Below, piece after piece: positions 53,730-64,000 of a stretch of 64,000 bases of DNA. The position numbers and the translations under genes are program-made. The stretch comes from Albugo candida (taxonomy: Eukaryota > Oomycota > Peronosporomycetes > Albuginales). The notes below the pieces were generated by a model. It was not told the DNA's origin, did no database searches, and saw only the letters and a list, made by a program, of their open reading frames with translations. Where the stretch lies: NCBI GenBank assembly GCA_040437565.1, contig JBDOQK010000034.1:248001-312000 (forward strand). Reading direction: 5' to 3'. Every line of letters begins with the position of its first letter. The stretch's first letter is position 1.

Positions 53730-55018
53730 TCATGAATCATCACCGAAATCTTCGTCTTTAGGATCCTATTGAGAAGACACGATCATAGCTGGTCGAGTGA
53801 CACTGAACTAAGAAAACTTTACCCTTGGTTCTAAATCCTCTCCATAATTGATCGCATGGTCCACATGCATCAAAACATTCGCAATACTTTCTTCCTTCGT
53901 GATATTCATTGGAACAAATGCAACCATGCTGTAATCATTTATCTATGCACGTGATGTATCTTCAAGACTTTGTTTGAGTATATGGGAATGACAAACCTTA
54001 CCACATTGCAAATGGCCGTATTCAATGACCGCCATTTCGTACTTGTATTGCTTACCAGTGTCTCGATAAGAAGCTCGGAGGATGGATCCAAGTATCTAAT
54101 TATATGAATGAAGTATGTTCGCTTTTAGTTTTTCTGTATGATCATGAAGTACTTGCGTACTTTTCAAGCTCTTTTTCGTCCACCAGGTCACACTTGGTAA
54201 GGACATTAATGTGAGGTAATTCGAGCTGAATCATCGCTGACAGCGAACAAAGGACACCAGATATGAATTTGTTGATATCCGAAATAAATAGTGAATCGAT
54301 CTGGCAGAACAACCGGTCATGTGATTTCTTAGCTTAAAGAAATAGTTTCTCACCAGATAGACCCCACAAATGGCAAAACCCCAGCAATGAAGCGCCTCGC
54401 AGAGATTTTTCATTACTGGTAGATGAGAATACAATTCGATTTGCCCTAATAAAAAAATATTGAGTAAGACTGATATAAATTGTGCATAGTGAACCTATGC
54501 AACAAGAGCGGTACCTGGGCAATCAAATATGAAGTAGTCATCATCATTGTATTCTGTCAAAAGATTCTCCAGCCAGTCCAAATTTTGAACCAAATATCTA
54601 ACGGTGTGAAATCATCAATGGGAAATCACCAAGTTAAAAAATTGCAGCATACTCCATGCAGTAAACGAGTCCTCCATTCGGTCCATACCCAAGCTCTTCC
54701 ATCACGTCTTCCACACTGATTAAATCTCGTATATCTAATTCACAAAAAGAACCATAAGCTATCCAAGATAGCATCAAGGAGATTCTAACTGACCAAATGC
54801 GACGGGATACTCAAACTGCTCAGCAGCAGGGTCCAAATTGACAACATAAGTCATTCGACCAGACGCAGCGCAAAACTCTTGTATATTATTACAATATGTG
54901 GACTGAAAGAGATAGAAATACGTAATCAGTGATCGGTACAAGCCTCCTCTTGACATGCTGCTTATCTAAATACTTTTCCGGTTCCAGCAGGACCCATAAC
55001 CAATTGACAACACCGCAT
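53730..55018 (-). CDS. GPN-loop GTPase 3 (GPN3), nine exons
   Basis: Exons 55018-54974, 54902-54794, 54734-54653, 54597-54515, 54445-54354, 54300-54161, 54095-54002, 53942-53823 and 53765-53730 join in frame to 266 residues (human GPN3 284). Seen: P-loop GPAGTGKST split over intron 1, [21 protein letters not shown] with the GPN insertion, [28 protein letters not shown] and the family ending [11 protein letters not shown]...[15 protein letters not shown]3 pairs with GPN1 and is needed for assembly and nuclear import of RNA polymerase II. Introns are 51-75 b. All switch and base-binding motifs look intact. Confidence 0.93.
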
Positions 55019-55071
55019 GACTTCAGGTATAATGTGATCCTTTTAAAAGCCCCTTTTGTAGAGTCGATGAG
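55019..55071. promoter_or_regulatory. Very short divergent promoter, GPN3 / giant TPR protein
   Basis: Only 53 b lie between the two start codons (55018 minus, 55072 plus). Both transcripts must start within this stretch or inside the opposite gene. Confidence 0.5.
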
Positions 55072-58000
55072 ATGAGTTCACTGTCAGTGTCGGCTGATGT
55101 TATTGAGGCTTATGCGGACTCAGCATGGTGACGTCACTCTCAATGCTCTGATTGACGAACTGAATGCAAACAATTATCTCTTGTAGGAAGAGCGGACTTT
55201 TGAAGGAGTCACTGACATGTTACAAGCGCATTGCTTCTTTTCGCGATACAGTCACCACTCGTCATATCCACTTTAAACTCGGAATGCTATACTTACTGAT
55301 AGAGGAGTATGGGAGTGCTTACAAAGAGCTCTACCAAGAGGTGAACGAGAGTTATGGCATTATCCAAGAGGAGAATGAGTCTTTAGTAGGTTCTGGCTCA
55401 GATAGTAGTGTATACCTGGAGAACAGAATGCAAGAAGCAGCTATCAAAGCTTGTGCGTTGAAGGAGCTGGAGGATATCAAGAAAAGATTTCCAAAACTGT
55501 TGAAGGAGAATCAAATTGATTTTGTTGGAAATGATACACACTGTATACGTGCAATCAATCTGACTGTAATGGCAGCAATGGCTTTTACCTATCGTCGATA
55601 TGGAATGCTTGATCGCACTGAAGAAGTGCTTTCGTGCTGTAAACAACAATTCAGCCTACTAAGCTCAGCTTATTATCTTGAGTTGGGCTTTCTATCACAT
55701 GCAAGAGGTGATCACTCTGCGGCAATTGCTGTATTCAATCAGGTTATGACTCATGAGACAAAAGACTCGGTACTCTTCAATAGAGCTATGATTGGTGCTG
55801 GACTATGTTCGTTGCATCAAGGTGCATTCGACGTTGCGGGTCAGGCCATACATGAGGCGATCCGTCAACTAAAGACTCTGTATGGAAAAGCAACATCGCC
55901 GACACGCGAGGTCATCAGTATATCCTTATTTGACGCGCTGTATCTCTTTGCAGGACTCCAAATGATATCACGGACGCTCAAGCCAGCAGTTGATGCTTTT
56001 ATGGAGCTTATCCAATTGAAGTATACAAGCAAAGAGCGGGAAAGATTCCGCGCACCTACTTTACTATCTGTAGCCGAAGATGGTAGATCACAATATTTTA
56101 CTCCACTCATGCTAAGAGAGGCAATTCGACATCTTAACGAGATAGAGACGCGCTATGGACCAGATGTATGCTTGTACCTCCATCGATCCAATCTTTATAG
56201 AGCTTTGGGTGATATTGAGCTTTCTGTCAGAGATATAGCACTCGTAGAGGCTATGGACTCAGAATATTTGGCAACATACCATCAGGCTGATTGTAGAAAA
56301 GAACTTTTTGACGTAAATACCATTTCTTGGATTCCTAAAGATCTGATATACGCACTAGATCATTCCATGAGGCAGGATGAGTATGTAATTCCTCGGCTGG
56401 TGGACACAATGCCAGGAGAAGACAAAAACCAATCGGTTACAGCGCAGGAAAATCAGCAAAATAAGCGCCATATCTTTAGTGAGGAATCAATTTATCGTTA
56501 TTTTGATGAGAGACTGCTTGAGGACGACTCTGACACCTATGCCGAAATATGTCGATTAGACATCATGCGACGAAGACCATTGCAACGAAAGACGACGAAG
56601 CCAAGTACTGATGCGGAAGATTTATTATGGGATGGAACAATTCTTGATCAGCCGTACTGCAGCGATGAAGCAGCGAATATTATGGAGGCACTTCATAGTT
56701 CATGTTCCAAACACGACAAAGATCCGTATATATGCATGCTTCTTGGAATACATGCACTTGAGATGCTTGATGCTTCATCTGCAAGTCACTATTTCACAAA
56801 AGCGCTGACATATCTTCAAGCAGAAAGTATTGAATCGATTAGTCCGCTCTTTTATGGCTGTGCTAATACTACCACCCGCATCTTTTTGTGGAAATTAGTG
56901 TTACCTCGAATGAGATACTATTGCTCTATTTGGCTATCACTTTCGCGAATGCTGAACAATGAGATTAAATCGGTGACGGATGAATTCAATGAATTTGATT
57001 CGGCGTATTTTTCGGATGGGAATAAAGATAACACTCTGCTGTTTGCCCAGATTTCCATAGCAAAACTCATGGACGGACCATTAAAATTTGCCTGCAAAAG
57101 TCTGAAAAAGTGCCAATCTTGTATCTCACAGATACAAAAAGATCGCCATGGAGATGCAAAACACGTGACGGCATATGAAATTACAGAAATCAAAGACATT
57201 TTCTCAAATGCAGGATTGAAGTCGTTTTGTTTGTTCCCATCAATTTCGAGGTCTGAATTTTATGAGAAGCTTACACACGAACGTTTCTCTCCTATTCAAA
57301 TGCTGGCTAAAATCGACATATACGCAAGTGAACGATTTCTGCGTCGTTTTTTAATACTTCACATCATTCAGCTGTACGAATGTAAAGAAAAGATTGACGC
57401 AGCTAAAGGAACCGGATACAGAAGGCGACCTGCCATTGTAGCAGCTCACAATGAAGAATCACATAGACTTGATCAAAAGTTTGATGAAGGCGTCCTTAAA
57501 CTGGCAAAGTTGGGGAATGTTACATCGGGCATTTCGATATTTGATTTGATTCTTTTTTCCAACAAAAATTATATCAGTGGAAGGAGCTTTTCCCGTTCGG
57601 ATTTCTCGCAAATTAAAGAGCACGAATCTCCAGATAGCAAATCACAAATGCATCACAATCGTTTGCTTGATCGATCCAAATGGTTGGAGCAGCAGGTGGG
57701 GTGGAAATTTGAAGCACTGGCGGATCTGAATCATTCGCTTTATCATTCACCACTAAATACAGACACATCATGGAGTAGGTTTCGCCTGTTTAAAAAAGTG
57801 GGTAATGCTACAGCCGGACTTGCTGATGCCAATTGCTGCTTGCAGCGATTCGGCTCACACATTGTTTGGAAAAACAAATTCAAGCCGGAATGCAGGAGAC
57901 CTGTTTTCGTCAACGATACCCAACGCGATCAATGGTTAAGATTGGTTTTCATCTGCGGGGAACTGAATGTGGAGCTGAAGAATTTTGGAGAAGCTGTTTC

Positions 58001-61000
58001 GAAGTTCTCATCAATAAAAGAAAACCATGGTGGAAGTCAAAAAGTTTCTCTAGTGAAAGTCTTAGAACTGCGCACTAAATGCTACATCTCGTTGAAGGAT
58101 TATTCACATGCAGTCGCAGACATAAATGAGCTTGAGGATATACGCAAGTTAGAGAAGCACAGAAAGCTGGACGCAACAAACTCCTCGGTAGAGAAAACAC
58201 TCTACTTCATTTTGGTCGGGACTCTTCATTGTAAGTACGTCCTCGATCATCGCATATTTGCATCAGCAGGTCAATCGAATGAAATTTGTTTTGCACCATG
58301 GTCTTTGCGTTCTTTGACAACCATCACTCGGCAATATGATAGTATACATCTAGCGATGGACGCGTATCAGAGCGCCGTAGAAATCTCCGGGGCACATCAT
58401 CTCGTTCGGTACTTGCAAGGTCGTATGCACGCGATAACTGGTGACTCAAAATCCGCCATACAAAGGCTAACGCAAAGCTTAGCTGCGTATCCATCATTTC
58501 CACCGGCTTTATTTCTGCGGGGATGTGTCTACTTGAAAGAAGGCCTCGTCACGTTGGCTCTAGTCGACTACCATAACGTTTATCAATTCAAACGATCGTA
58601 TCCAAATATTGCCATTAGCATCGCTTACTGCTACTACATGCAGCATAAATTGGATCACGTCCTCGAAATACTAACGGAAACGATTTCTTTTGGAGACAAA
58701 AACGTGGAAATACACTACTTGAGAGGATGTGCTCTGATGAAACATCTCGCAATTAACAATGCAATCAAAGATTTTAAAAGAGTGCTGAGGACACAACCAT
58801 TACATCAGCGTGCACTCTTTCGACTAGGCGTTTGCCATATTACAGCACAACGTTGCCAAGAAGCACGCAGTATTTTGATGCAAGTCACGGCTTTGGAACC
58901 CAAGTGGTTCGAGGCCTGGCGCTCCCTTGGGTATGCTAATATGTGCCTTAATCAATACGAAGAGGCCATTACTTCATACACTCGTTCCATCGAGCTTGTA
59001 GGCCATACGAGTTCTATACGGGCAGCATCGTACCTCGAGCGTGCGATGGCATACTTTCATTTGCAAACATTTACAGCAGCATTAAGTGATCTCAACCAAG
59101 CAGTGAAGTTTGACAGTCTTCAGTTTCTGGTTCTCATCATGGAGCTCATGATATACTCCATTTTGAACGATAAGGAAAATAAGCGGCATGCCATCAATAA
59201 ATGGATTTCTCGCTGCCAAGAAAGCGATGAGGTTGCTTCGTTAAAGTGGATCATCAAAGGATATGAATTTACACCAACTTATTCATTCTTATGTCAGCAC
59301 TCGAAGAAGATAACAACCTTATCCACAAGGTCATTACAACCAGCAAGAAGTCGTTACCCTCGTCTTGATGGTAAAAGGATAGGAAGCATCAGCTCGTTAA
59401 TGCAAGCAAAATGGCACTTATTCTTCAGGATCCTGGTTGCAAATTATCGTTCATTGAAAGCGCTGGAGAGTATGAAAGTTGAGACTCCCCAATGTGACAA
59501 TGAAATTGCAAAAATTGTACAAAAACTGCGGATATCTGATACCGCTGTCATCAAAACGCGTCGAAATTGTGAGATAGCGCTTATTTTATGGGTGTACAAT
59601 AGTATTGGCATATCAAGTTTAGCAGACGGAATGGTAGAGGAGGCGATACGAGCATATACTCGAGCAATTGATAATGATTCGGAAAATGCAATTCTGTATT
59701 ATAATCGATCCCAGGCGTATGCTCGTAACCAGAGACCAGAGTCTGCGATATCAGATCTACAAATTGCAATTCGGATTCATTGTAGGTGCTTTCAGGCACA
59801 AAATAACCTTGGGATTGCCTTATTAAAGTCGAAACAGATTGGTGATGCTCGAGATGCATTTGTTGCTGGTTTGGAGATTGCTGTTAACGAAAAAGATCGA
59901 GCGATTATTATGTACAATCTTGGAACAATTTGTCATTCGCTTGAGCAGCATGTAGAAGCTTTACAATATTACGAACAAGCGATAAAGATGGACAGTTCCC
60001 GTTACGAGTTTTTCTTCAATCGAGGCTCGATATTTCACAGCCAGGAATTTTATAAGGAAGCACTGGAAGATTATAATCGTGTGCTCACAATTCTGAAATC
60101 ATCAGAGAATGATGCGACTTTTACAACTCCTGATCTTTCTAGTGTCTATGTGAATCGAGCACAAACTTATGTTTCCCTCGGACTATGCAGTGAAGCAATT
60201 GAAGACCTCATGACTGCACATCGTACACTAAAAAGCTCAAAAGTGCAGCAAGCTCGCACAAGACCCACTTTTGCACCAAATGATACACGTAAAAGAACAT
60301 CGCACTTTGATACTAACGAATGCGTCGCATCGAAACTGTGGACGTTTTGCGTTCAGTGGAAGCAAGCGCTCCGGATTGCCACGAATGACTTTTTATTCTC
60401 GTTCAGCTGTATTCCGTGCTACAACTTTTCGGAAATATATCAAAGCTTTAGCAGCCGACTTGCAGACTCGAATCGTGGACAACACGATACAATAATCGAC
60501 TCTATCGATCGTGAAAAAGAGTTTCAAATTGATAGCTCCGATTTGAAGCGCCTCCAACCATTTCAAGATGAGTCATTCTTTCAGTTCGAACAGTATGTGT
60601 CACCGAATGACTATACAAACTCGACCATAATACACTATTTTCCTCTCATCGGTCAAACGGAAGTCAAGAATGCGGTGAAGTATTGCCTGAATGGAGAGTA
60701 TACCACCGCACTTTACCACCTTCTTCGAGCTCACTACTTTTGTCCGAGGGACAGTCACGCGGAATACTTACTTCTGATGTGGAGAGTCCAAGTCATGCAG
60801 AAAGTCGCGTGTCAGGAGAAAGCTAAGGATTTCCGAGCAATAGACCTTCTATCAACTTTCCTGGAAGACCGAGAACATTTCGACTCTACTCAGGTGAATG
60901 AGGCATCCGATAATGATGAAATGTTGCAAAAGACTGAAGACTGGTTAATACAACGATCCGTTATCCGCGCTGATATGTATTCTTACTTGGGATGTTTGCA

Positions 61001-61646
61001 CCTACTGGATGGTAGTGTCAAATTGGCGAAAAAGAGCTTCAATGCTGCTATTCAAAACCGCCCAGATTATGTTATTGCATTCTTCAATCTGATTATTTTG
61101 TCGCTGGATTTGGAGAAATACGACGACGTCTTGCATCGCATCTTGCAAGTTCTGCAATTGTCCATTGCGTTTTGTGATAAAAAGGCGAAGTCAAATGAAA
61201 CGCTTGGTCTCATGTATGAGGATCGATCCATTAAAATTATCGCTCCGACAATTGTGGCATATTTCTTGCAAAGCGACACATTACCACTGATCAATGAGCT
61301 TGTTCGCGCTCTTGAACGTTATCGACGTCAGCTTACAGCGAAAAAGATTTTTGATACGGAACAAATTTTCGAAGTACAGGGATTGATTGCCGTGATAACT
61401 GAGAAGATCATATACTTGGAGAAGACACGAACCGTACCATCACATTTTGCAGAAGACAATTCGATACCATTTAGTCATAAGCTACAGAAGTTGACTCGTA
61501 ATGTGCGAGAATATACGGAACGATTTCTTTATCATTCAAAATCGACGAATCATTCGGAAGATTCCCTCTTTTCGCTCGACAACGAATTTGATACCGAACT
61601 GGATAAATTGTATTGCGAAATAGAGTCAGCGTTATCAATATCCTGA
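55072..61646 (+). CDS. Giant tetratricopeptide-repeat protein (TTC6-like)
   Basis: Exon 1 (55072-55127) codes MSSLSVSADVIEAYADSA and joins in frame over a 59-b intron to one 6.5-kb exon (55187-61646), giving 2,171 residues; an ATG inside the intron would otherwise be taken as the start. TPR units recur along the whole length, clearest at residues about 1090-1360 and 1470-1680 (for example AIRAYTRAIDNDSENAILYY and EALQYYEQAIKMDSSRYEFF), with degenerate helical repeats between. No catalytic domain. Size and layout resemble TTC6-type proteins, which track with motile cilia; function in zoospore flagella is inference. TPR proteins serve as scaffolds. Confidence 0.75.
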
Positions 61647-61963
61647 AAGCATGAGATGACGCAGACGGCTTTAATTGGTCGGATTACGTCCGTCACTAAG
61701 TCAGGTCATGACGAAACTTACATGGAATAGTCTATCCTTGCACCCACTTGAACGCCTCTATGTTATATATGTTTTTTCGCATATGAGAAAAGGTCGCTCG
61801 GTCAACTACAGACAGCAGCATTATTCCTTGGATTTGCGCTTGAGATTTATCTTTTTCGAAATATCAAATGTGTTTCGATTGTTGACAAGTTTCAACACAC
61901 TTATATCCGCTCGGTAAGAAACAACTGACAGCATCTTGACTGCTATCAATCGGCGCAACAAAC
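61647..61963. other. Intergenic region
   Basis: About 317 b after the TPR stop; an 80-codon frame on the plus strand (61675-61917) has no features. Probably the promoter of the next small gene. Confidence 0.4.
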
Positions 61964-62350
61964 ATGACAGATCAACACGGTTGTGCCGAAATTTTAGACA
62001 TGACTTTTGGCGGTGCAAATAAAACACAAAACGTGGGCAGATCAGACATATACTCACCGCCGTGCTGTCCCAGTCGTGGCCATTATACGACGCAACAAGC
62101 AAGTCGAATACCTTCTCGAATCATGGATGTCTCTGGTCTACCTATCATATGTGAAAATTGTGGCATTTCATATTTCTCTTTGCAAAAAGATGTAGATGCT
62201 TACAATGCGGTGTCAGACGAGGTTGACAGCAAATCTTACTGTTCAGGAGAATGCAAGTGGAGTGTTATAATGTATGACCAAATCGAAAGGCATTTGCACG
62301 CGACATCTGAAACCAGATTCGATCCGACGTCAGTGGTCCTTACGATGTGA
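61964..62350 (+). CDS. Small Cys-rich hypothetical protein
   Basis: 128 residues, intronless. The second half has a four-Cys pattern, ICENCG then SYCSGECKWS about 28 residues later (C-x2-C...C-x3-C), which looks like a small zinc site; the flank GISYFSLQKDVD is aromatic. The first half is low in features. No signal peptide. Not recognised; tail-to-tail with the proteasome gene, 219 b between stops. Confidence 0.5.
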   Translation: MTDQHGCAEILDMTFGGANKTQNVGRSDIYSPPCCPSRGHYTTQQASRIPSRIMDVSGLPIICENCGISYFSLQKDVDAYNAVSDEVDSKSYCSGECKWSVIMYDQIERHLHATSETRFDPTSVVLTM

Positions 62351-62569
62351 TCGACGAGTATCCTTGTTTCTATTGACAAAAGTCAATTTAGTGAAATATG
62401 ATATAGGAATCTGTGCATAATTGTATCGCAAAAGGAATGCTGAATATGTCAGGAATGACAGGGTGATTTGAAAAAAGATAATAAGGTTGACGTGATAATC
62501 CTTTGCATTTTGATCTTAGCTCTCACAGCTTTCGTGACAACTATGCCAACAATTGAATTCGTGTGAGCG

Positions 62570-63627
62570 TCAATCTTCATCGTCATCCGCCATTTCATCT
62601 TCTTCGATAGACTGCAACGCCCATTTGTTAACTTCATCCCGAAGGGCATTTGGTACTAATTGATGTTGCCAATTTGATTCTTTGCATATCCAGCTCATTT
62701 CCAATTCGAAAGGGTGTCGAAGTTCATCGTGTAGTACGTTCAATCTATTGTAGTGCATGAGATAAGGAATCAGTGTATCCGTAGCTAACAGTGCGCAACC
62801 AACATTTTAGCGACGTATTTCATTGCTTCACGGCATGGTAAATCGAACAATTTATACTTCTCGATCTCAGTCTTTGCTGCTTGTTCTCCTTTTCCCATTG
62901 CACATCCACGGAAACTCTATTCGAGAAATGCAATGAATATCGAGTTGTTTACTACTGATTTGTAACGCGGAAGCAACTTACAAAGGTGACGCCAGATGGT
63001 TCAATCTGATACAATTTATGCTGGTTCTCATCTTGGTCGTACCCAGCAATCATTATTGTTGCTCCAAAAGGCCGTACAGATCCATATAACGTGTAATAAT
63101 GAATATATTGTCCCATGCGGTCTGCCAGAACATGAGGAGGAATTGGACTGCCGTAATTTTTCTTATAATTTAGAGCCTCCTCTCTGGCACGATTGACAAG
63201 CTGGCGTCCATCTGCAACCAATCCTGCCATAGACTAAAAGCGACAAGATATCAGTCATACAGAGACTAGACATCGAGCTCGAATGTATCACTGACAACGC
63301 CAATATGGTGATCAACCGCGAAGATGCGTCTATGTGTTCCAGTGACGAGCATTTTAGAGACAAGCTTCTTCTCTACACCTATAATGACCCCATCCGAGCA
63401 TTTGATTCCAATCGTGGTACTGGAAAATGCTCATAAATTGCATGATCTTGACGATGATTATCTGTTGCTACATACCCGCTATTTTCAACAGCCTTTTTCG
63501 CATATTCCACTTGAAAAATTCTTCCATCAGGAGAGAATGTTCCGGCAGATAGATCGTACTGTTGTGCAATAGCTCAGAGGCTGCCTACAATTTTAAAGCC
63601 ATGACTTACCCCGGCGCCAGAACTCAT
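62570..63627 (-). CDS. 20S proteasome subunit alpha type 3
   Basis: Six exons (63627-63610, 63558-63476, 63419-63296, 63233-62982, 62916-62804, 62744-62570) join in frame to 254 residues, matching the 255 of human PSMA3. Exon 1 is 18 b and codes only MSSGAG. Seen: [20 protein letters not shown] (the alpha-subunit signature), [66 protein letters not shown], and an acidic tail [11 protein letters not shown]. An outer-ring, non-catalytic subunit of the 20S core. Two donors are unusual (GTCAGT, GTTGGT) but forced by the frame and the family alignment. Confidence 0.93.
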
Positions 63628-63854
63628 AAGTGAATATTGAGAAAGTGTTTGTTTTCCCTTCGATGCAGATGTTTGTTAGTTTTCGATTGCATAAGGCACT
63701 AAACGTCTAATGATTCTTTACCTTGGCAAAGATATATTCCCTTTTACCGCACAATTAGGTTGTGGTCATTTATCACATTTTCACAGATATATTGAGCAAC
63801 AATGTAATTACAGACTGCTTAGTGTGGAAAGCTTCGATTTTGCTCAGTGGGAAC

Positions 63855-64000
63855 CTAATTTTCATTTTTTTTATTTTCATTGCGCAGCTCCTCAAAGCGA
63901 ACTTTTATCCGACGCTCTATCTCATCGTCCGATATTTTGGCTGCTTTTGGTAGAATTGAAGGCAATAGCTCGTCGATATCCAATGACTTTGTCTCCTGGG
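63855..64000 (-). CDS. 3' end of a gene running off the right edge
   Basis: The minus strand is open from the window edge to a TAG at 63855 and reads a charged helical C-terminus, including LDIDELLPSILPKAAKISDD and IERRIKVRFEELRNEN. Composition is clearly protein-like and the gene would be transcribed towards the proteasome subunit, whose start lies 227 b further on. The 48 residues visible are not enough to name a family. Confidence 0.55.
   Translation of the reverse strand, partial: QETKSLDIDELLPSILPKAAKISDDEIERRIKVRFEELRNENKKNEN

Noticed and set aside
55164-55186. ATG at 55164 as the start of the TPR protein
   Set aside because: It lies inside a 59-b intron; the exon at 55072 with a GTGACG donor joins in frame and gives a better helix.

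Overview
The window is nuclear DNA from a compact eukaryotic genome, most likely an oomycete and within that group most like Albugo (white rust). Seen: AT-rich DNA, genes packed on both strands with 50-500 b between them, many GT..AG introns of about 30-100 b, a START-FYVE protein, a bacterial-type MinE with a probable mitochondrial leader, and two genes of flagellar type (CCDC42/DUF4200 and a giant TPR protein). The genus is inference; the stramenopile/oomycete level is firmer. No rRNA, tRNA, transposon, virus-like element or CRISPR array was recognised.

Layout. 1-1.8 kb: edge of a minus-strand gene, then a quiet stretch. 1.8-13.6 kb: one giant secreted protein (FG-GAP, Calx-beta, Ig-like repeats) on the minus strand, divergent from PRPP synthetase (13.75 kb). 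15-17 kb: a five-exon bZIP factor. 17.7-22.2 kb: a DEP + ADP-ribosylglycohydrolase-like protein and a CAMK-like kinase with a WW-like insert. 22.6-25.6 kb (minus): Dhh1/DDX6 helicase and a LARP6-like RNA-binding protein. 25.8-30.0 kb: a tiny three-exon gene, CCDC42-like flagellar protein, NOL11-like nucleolar protein. 30.3-33.4 kb: TOS1-like secreted wall protein, BRCA1-like RING-BRCT protein, MinE. 34.5-41.7 kb: ABCA transporter. 42.2-46.3 kb: PH + pathogen-related (SnoaL-like) fusion and START-FYVE. 46.8-51.2 kb (minus): Der/EngA GTPase, PLD6-like nuclease, acetoacetate-decarboxylase-like protein. 51.3-53.7 kb: three poorly resolved small genes. 53.7-61.6 kb: GPN3 GTPase and the giant TPR protein from one 53-b divergent promoter. 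62-64 kb: a Cys-rich small protein, proteasome alpha-3 subunit, and the 3' end of another gene.

Themes, from families rather than from any operon: RNA handling (DDX6, LARP6, NOL11), mitochondrial biology with bacterial ancestry (MinE, Der, PLD6-like), membranes and lipids (ABCA, START-FYVE, PH), and the zoospore flagellum.

Assembly caution: there are seven 100-N gaps. Six are flanked by direct copies of the same sequence (43-655 b), as if overlapping contig ends had not been merged, so naive translations across them contain false duplications. I worked out exon structures by eye from splice signals and reading-frame continuity; most multi-exon models close exactly in frame, but none was tested against transcripts.
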